NCBI GenBank assembly: GCA_963556145.1 | Contig: OY744471.1 | Span: 4,767,590 to 4,831,589, forward strand | Source: Hygrocybe punicea | Taxonomy: Eukaryota > Basidiomycota > Agaricomycetes > Agaricales > Hygrophoraceae | Direction of reading: 5' to 3' | Length of the DNA: 64,000 nucleotides | The notes under the pieces: model-generated | Database searches by the model: none | Told to the model about the DNA's origin: nothing | What the model saw: only the letters and a program-made list of their open reading frames with translations | In this document: piece by piece, positions 58,168 through 64,000 of the stretch | Layout of the letters: the number at the start of each line of letters is the position of its first letter | Numbering within the stretch: position 1 is the first letter of the stretch | Made by a program: the position numbers and the translations under genes

Positions 58168-61100
58168 ATGCCTCCTCGACGTGGAGCCAAAAAGTCCAAG
58201 ACGACTGCCTTTGCAAATGGCGCGCTTCAAACATCCTTCCGAATTCAAGGTAGATATTTCACTTTTAAACCCACTCATATACGGTGCTGACATTCTCATA
58301 CATATCCAGTACCTCAACCGTCCACTCCAACTCCTGAACCGATCCATCGAGACAAAGGAAAGGGCAAGGCCGTTGAAGTAGACATCGACGATCCCTTTGG
58401 TCCCGGCTTTCTATCAAGACCTACCAACCCAGCCATTACACCGATTCGACAGGTGGGGCCTGCGATATTGGACCGTGCTCGGCGAAGGGTTCTTTCTGCA
58501 AAAGCTAATGACCCAAACAACGCAGCAGCAGCTGTCGATATTCTATTTACACCATCTCCTTGCTCACGCCGTCGTCGTCAACAAAGGAAGACGCCTGTCG
58601 CAGCTTCTTCTCGCAACCCACCCAACTTATTCTCTTCTGGCAGCCCAATCATACCCATTCGACAAGTCACATTCCGATTACCATCGAGTTCTCCCAGTGA
58701 TGGTCCCTTCACCTCACTTTCACCTCCACAAGCCTCAACTTCACAGCAACCTTCACTCCCACTCTTTGACCTAGCAACTGCTACGTCCACGTCCTCACCA
58801 ACGTCGCCGGTGTCGCCGGTGTCAACGTCCAGCTCTAAGTCTAGTGGGTCAGAATCCAACCATAACCCACGGCCACCTGCAGCAAATCCGGCAACTCGTT
58901 CATCGCGAACGAATGGTCCCGCAGGCAACAAGTCTCGTCACATCGCATCGGACGTGTGGACTTTCTTCGAAAAGATGGGAAACCAGTATAGTTGCATGTT
59001 CTGCGGGTATGTGTTTCCACATCCTAGTTATTATATGATGCTGAACGACTTAAATAGAAATATCCATGCAACGAATCCAAGCTATAAGATTACCAAATTT
59101 AGTGTCAAGACATCCACCGGGACTATTCGCCGTCACTTGATAGAGGAACACATGAATGTTTGGGTGTCTGGTTGTGACGAGTTGGGCATCAAGATAAAGG
59201 CAAAGAGTGCCCAGGCTGCCCTGGATGGATATCGAAAGGGTAAAGGGCAACCAACGGGACGGATGCCGCAAGAACGCACATCGTACTCGAGGGAAGCTTT
59301 TGTTGACGCAATCATCGAGTTCATTGTCGGCAATGATCAGGTATATTTTTCGATTGTTTTATATTCCTGTATTGATGAGATATCATTATTTTAGTCAATC
59401 AATGTTGTCGAATCACCGCATCTGCGGGCAATTTTCCTCATGCTTCGAGAAGAACTTCGGGAGTCGGATATTCCTGGCAGGACTACGATCCGTAAACGCA
59501 TTGAAGAGACGCTTCAAGAACATTTAGATCAACTAAGTAAAGACATGCAGGTCAGAGCGGCTGCTACCTGCATTTTGACTATTCTTGTTAATAAAGGAAC
59601 AGCACTCATTAGGGAAGATTTCATTCACAATGGATATGTGGTCCGATCCGAATCGTTCTCCTTTCATGGCTATCACGGCTCATTGGATCCAATCGCATAC
59701 TGAAGAAACCCCCACTGGCCGTCAACACATTCTCAGATTACGTTCCGACTTGGTGGGATTTCATCGTGTTCCTGGGCGACATGATGGCGAGCATCTCGCC
59801 CATGTATTCATATACGTTACTGATCGGCTTATGATTACTCACAAGGTATTCAATATTCAAAGTTTCTTCGTATTCTCGTTGACCCTCATCCTCTCAGATT
59901 GGATGGATTACCCTCGACAATGCCTCAAACAATGATACGTTCATGGCCATATTAGAGCGTGAACTTCGGCGACGGAAAATCAAATTTGACAAAATTGAGT
60001 GTCGAATTAGGTAGGTGACATGATTTTGTTGCTGCACCATAAGTACTAATACTCTTTACCTCCAGATGTTTCCCCCACATCGTCAACCTTGCTTGCAAGG
60101 CTGTGCTAGCGGCAATCACCAATCTCGACTATGTGGCTGAAACCGCTGACGACTTTTACCCTGCAAACTTCTTGGAAGGGATTGACCGAGATCCAATTGC
60201 AACTGTCCGATCTCTCATTCGTGCAGTATGTCTCTCTCTTGCTATCTTGTGCAGCAACTTACCTTTTGATGCGAAAACATTAATTTATACTAGATCCGAT
60301 CATCTTCTCTGCGCCGACAGTATTTTTCATCCTTGTTTGAGAGATTAGAGCAGAAGGAACTTCAGCTTCTGCGTGACATGGAAGTGAGGTGGTCTTCAAC
60401 ATTACTCATGATTGAACGAGCCATTGATCTTCAAGAGGTATTTTTTATTTTTTATTTCGTGGCCAATATTTGACGTGGTTATCTAGGTTCTTGACACCTT
60501 CCTCGAAAGCCGGGAATTTTCTGAACTGCACAAGTTCCAGCTCCGTGATTCCGACTGGAACGCTCTTCGAAAATTTCAATCTATTCTCCAGGTGAGTGTA
60601 TTTGATTGTTCCTTTTCTATATAATGTATTATCATTGTCAGATTCCACATGCCTTCCAACAAATGTTATCACATGAGAAGACTCCAACATTATGTCACGC
60701 CGTACCTGCATTTGAAGCGATGCTCAATGTCTGGAAAGTACATCAAGAGCAGAATCCGGAAACTTCTGAAATCGTCCAGAAGGGGATCGACAAACTTGAA
60801 TTATATAGTAGCCGAACGGACATGGTCCCTGCTTACACACTGGCCATGAGTCTGTATCTAACTAATTTTTTGCTTTTGCTGACGGTTTTTTTCCAGTTCT
60901 AGATCCATCCATCAAATTGACGTGGCTCGAGGAGTACATGCCAGAGCGAGTTGATTGGGCCAAAGATTTATTTATTAATGCCGTATGTACCAATAATATT
61001 TCCGCTTTTATCACCTGAATTACTCTATCTTACATAGCTTCGCCCGTATGACCCTACTACTGGAACCGAGGGCCCTGTAGTAAATGCAGAACCACCTGCA

Positions 61101-61620
61101 GTCCTGCCACGTCCCACTGCGAGAGACATCCTCGGCCTCAACCGTATTCGAGGTCACTCAGTTGTGCAACGGGCAATAGAAGTCGAGGCCGCAGCTTACC
61201 TTCGCGATACACAGCCAACAACAAAGAGTCTGACATACTGGCAGGTATGTGAGGCCGATGACAGATGTATCCATTTCATGCTAAACATAGTTGGACAAGG
61301 AAAATCAACTTCGCTATCCGAGAATTTTTTCTCTCGCCATGGACATTTTACCGATACAAGCTTCGGCAGTGCCTTGTGAAAGAGTGTTTTCGTCAAGCAA
61401 GGAAACTATGACTGCACGACGGAATCGCATTTCACCTGAATTAATGGAAGCCCTTCAACTTTTGAAGTATTCCATTCGGCAGGGAAGAGGTCTCAATTTT
61501 ACGGATGGTCTGGATTGGGGTCAGGAGCTTCATGAGTTGGAGACTTACGATGATGCACAGATGCAGCTCCCAGAAGATGTCAACTCATTCATTCAGTCTC
61601 TTACAGAAAAACTTCAGTAG
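58168..61620 (+). CDS. hAT-family transposase, multi-exon, apparently intact
   Basis: ATG 58168-58170 (MPPRRGAKKSKTTAF), stop TAG 61618-61620, about eleven introns of 45-70 nt that all keep the frame in my reading. The N-terminus is basic and Ser/Pro-rich. A BED zinc finger follows: DVWTFFEKMGNQYSCMFCG with an intron, then TIRRHLIEEH. The RNase H-like core has ISFTMDMWSDPNRSPFMAIT, ITLDNASNND and FPHIVNLACKAVL. The C-terminal dimerisation domain has FSLAMDILPIQASAVPCERVFSSS and LMEALQLLKYSIR. These are hallmark hAT segments. hAT transposases cut and paste DNA with 8-bp duplications, like those around the two elements in 13225-17233. No terminal repeats were found around this gene, so it may be an immobile or domesticated copy. 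Confidence 0.85.
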
Positions 61621-61741
61621 AAATATAAATTTTATTATGAAACGAAGGGACACAAGAACATCACGTAAATAATGTGGTCGACGTGGATGGTAAGACAAAT
61701 GTACACGATACAAGGAAAAACAATGAAACGAGACCAACAAA

Positions 61742-63884
61742 CTACGGAAATGTCTCGCCTTCTATGAACCGGCCCGCTACCTCATGTATCTTCTGAGCCA
61801 AACGCAGTGACCTTCCATGCCTCGGAAGAGATTCATACCACTTTCCAGCAGTCCGACATGGGGCCTTGTTCTGCTGGATGAGTTCGAGACGTTTCTGAAA
61901 CCAGTCCTCGGCAGCGGGAGTCCAGTGGCCAACATTGAAAAGGCTCTTCTGCCAAGTTGAGTGCTTTGGCCACCAGGAAAGATGGGAGACCTGTTGGTTC
62001 GATCCTACATCACGTTGACTTAACGCATGGCTGACGAATCCAGAGAGGGTACCCACCAGTATACACCCTATATACGCCACATATGAGGTCAAGCTCATCT
62101 TCACCGAGGTGATCGTCACAGAAAGTAGTGCCATCCGCAAAATGGAAGACTTGCCCACGAGAGAAGGCTGCACTAGAGGGGCCAGTAAGAACCCATCCAG
62201 GGCCAACGAATTCCATCGCGAGGCGCCAGACAATACCACCCTTGAGGATTGCTTCACGTGCATGTGGAGAACGTAGAAAATGGTCTCGAGCCGCTTCATA
62301 AGCGGCATAATCAGCAGCATCAGGCTGGTAGCCAACTGCACGCACACCGAGAGATATGGGGGGTGGTGGAGGGCCTGTCGATGGAGGTGGGTGTGAAAAG
62401 GCAGGGCAAGGATTGAGGGTATTGAAGGGGATTCCGCGTTCCGCAAGATACCGAACAGCTTCTGTGATATCCCTACACGATCGGAGGCATTGCAGAGCGG
62501 TGACCGGACTATCTACTGTAAGCAGCCAATCAATATTCGCAGTAGCACTCGTGGACCCGACAAAATATATTTTTTGATCTCTATTGTTCATCATCTCCCT
62601 CCGCTCAATTGTCAGATAATGTTCCTGTCGTTCACGCAATGGAAAAAGGCTCGACGAACTGAGATCCCATGGCATAGCTGATAACCCGTCCACTGGTCCA
62701 TCGATCAGACGTGCGACGAAGTCGAAGATTGGGCCCTTGTATTTAGTAGCCACTTGAGGGTGAGGGTCCTGCAAAATATTAAGGGTCCGGTCCCATTCGG
62801 TATTTGATGGCGTAGGACCGTCAGCGTAGGCGGTGTCATCCCAATCGAATCCAAAGCGATCATAAAGACGGCAGTCAAGGGTAGTCGTAAATTTAGGAGC
62901 AGCGGCATCCGTGTGGCGATCGCCGACACCATGATTGGACAGCACATCTCGCTGCCAGTGTTCCGCAGGAAGTGGACCTGCAGGTATTGTTTGGCTATTG
63001 ATTTGATCAGCAGGTTGCCTCGCCTCACCTTCTTCCAAGGTGGGATCGTCATATTCACCGTCGTAGTCGTCGTTACCGAATGGGTCTTCGTTGTCTGGCG
63101 TGTCGGGGTTAAATTCGGTACAGACGTCCCATTCCCTATCAAAGGCATTATATCGCATATGTTCCGGCGGCTTTTCTTCCCACAGATCTTCTATCTCTCT
63201 GAAATTGACTCTCGTTCTGAGGCGAAAGCCATCCATTTCCAGCCAGCGGAAAACAGCAGCCCCTCTCTTCCCCGGTGCGCGAAAGCGTTCACCTTCCTTC
63301 TGACGAGCCAAGCGAGCGGCTGTTTCTTGTGCAGTCTCCATGGCAGCAATTTTCTCGTGGCGTACTGCTTGTCGAACAAAGAATTCCTGCCAAGTTTCTC
63401 CAAGTTTCTGGCGAGAGCCTGGGTTTGGCTTAGGGAACTTCTTGGAGGATGTTACATCAGTGGTAGGGCTAGGCGGTGGCAGAGACAACTGCTCCAACTG
63501 CCACTGCTGGCAGGCAGCCTGGACTTGTGCATTATTGGGTAAGTAGTTTGCCACCTCGGGTTTGGGTGATACGCGTAGGGGCTTGTCAAGGGTGCTCCAT
63601 ACGAACCAGATAGGGATATCGACTCTGACGAGTCTTGGGATGTGTGCCAACCATTTGCATTGATGCACGTCAATGACCACGCCTACTCTCGGAACGCTGT
63701 CGGTGAAGTCGGCGATCGGTGAATCCCGCAGTTGCTGGACCCACTCTGGGTGGACCTTGGTTTCGCTAGTGAGTATCTTCACCCAGTTGGGGTCGTCGCC
63801 ATATGGGACATAGCTGGCTGTGAAAAATGAGATGGCCATCGAACACAGTCCCATCAATGGTATGAAAGCATCTCGGGACTTCAT
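61742..63884 (-). CDS. Hypothetical protein of a recurrent mushroom family, two exons
   Basis: Exon 1 is 62057-63884 from ATG (MKSRDAFIPLMGLCSM), exon 2 is 61742-62004. The 52-nt intron (62005-62056) has GTGGGT...TAG ends and joins VYTG to SNQQVSHLSWWPK. The middle carries RAPGKRGAAVFRW, DGFRLRTRV and YNAFDREWDVCTEFNPD, then acidic and Pro-rich linkers. The C-terminal part has FCDDHLGEDELDLICGVYRVYTG and SWWPKHSTWQ. From memory this arrangement occurs in many Agaricomycete proteins of unknown function, often multicopy. No enzymatic motif is recognised. The N-terminus has a hydrophobic stretch that could be a weak membrane or signal segment. The gene appears intact and converges on the hAT gene. 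Confidence 0.65.
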
Positions 63885-64000
63885 GGCACACTTTCGGGCT
63901 GAGTGTTCACGTGTATGAATGCGGAGGTAGCCGTATGTGTGAGGGACGGGGAAACATCTGTATTCAAGTGGAAAAAAGGCACCCGGGGCTTTTCCCAGTA
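63885..64000. other. Upstream of the last gene, window end
   Basis: Short non-coding end of the window; probably the promoter side of the minus-strand gene. Nothing else is seen. Confidence 0.3.

Overview
This 64 kb window looks like a transposon-rich stretch of a mushroom-forming basidiomycete (Agaricomycetes) genome. The evidence is many introns of about 50 nt, BCS1-like AAA-ATPase remains, basidiomycete Ty3 Gag and hAT proteins, Helitron Rep-helicase genes, and very little ordinary host gene content.

The central observation is two very large Helitron-like elements in the same (minus) orientation, 2.4 kb apart. Element I spans 11424-35780 and element II spans 38202-57697. Both start at the same 5' terminus (minus-strand TCTATACGG...) and end at the same 3' terminus (a hairpin, a 10-nt gap, then CTAG). 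Homology between the copies stops at these termini on both sides. Each carries a giant Rep-helicase gene at its 3' half. Its 5' half carries the same four-gene cassette in the same order and orientation: cargo 1 (-), cargo 2 (+), cargo 3 (-), cargo 4 (+), i.e. two divergent pairs. Cargo 2 resembles an ATP-grasp enzyme with a Cys-rich N-terminus; cargos 1, 3 and 4 are not recognised. Once four certain nested insertions and one small foldback are subtracted, element I is about 19.1 kb against 19.5 kb for element II. This suggests a giant cargo-carrying Helitron and is the main candidate for an undescribed system.

Element II has an intact 2581-residue Rep-helicase (HUH, Y2, SF1 helicase, C-terminal USP-like cysteine-protease domain), but its cargo 1 is frameshifted. 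Element I has a dead Rep-helicase (two hAT insertions, three CGA-to-TGA stops, another stop, a frameshift). Its cargo 2 is clipped by a solo LTR and its cargo 4 has another solo LTR inside an intron.

Layout: 1-1420, hAT-like element carrying a solo LTR; 1421-2535, foldback element and gene debris; 2536-9858, truncated Ty3 retrotransposon (5' LTR, gag-protease) holding a solo LTR; 9859-11423, hAT-like debris; 11424-35780, element I; 35781-38201, hAT-like debris and a BCS1 pseudogene; 38202-57697, element II; 58168-61620, multi-exon hAT transposase gene that looks open; 61742-63884 (-), two-exon gene of a recurrent mushroom family of unknown function. No rRNA, tRNA or CRISPR array was recognised.
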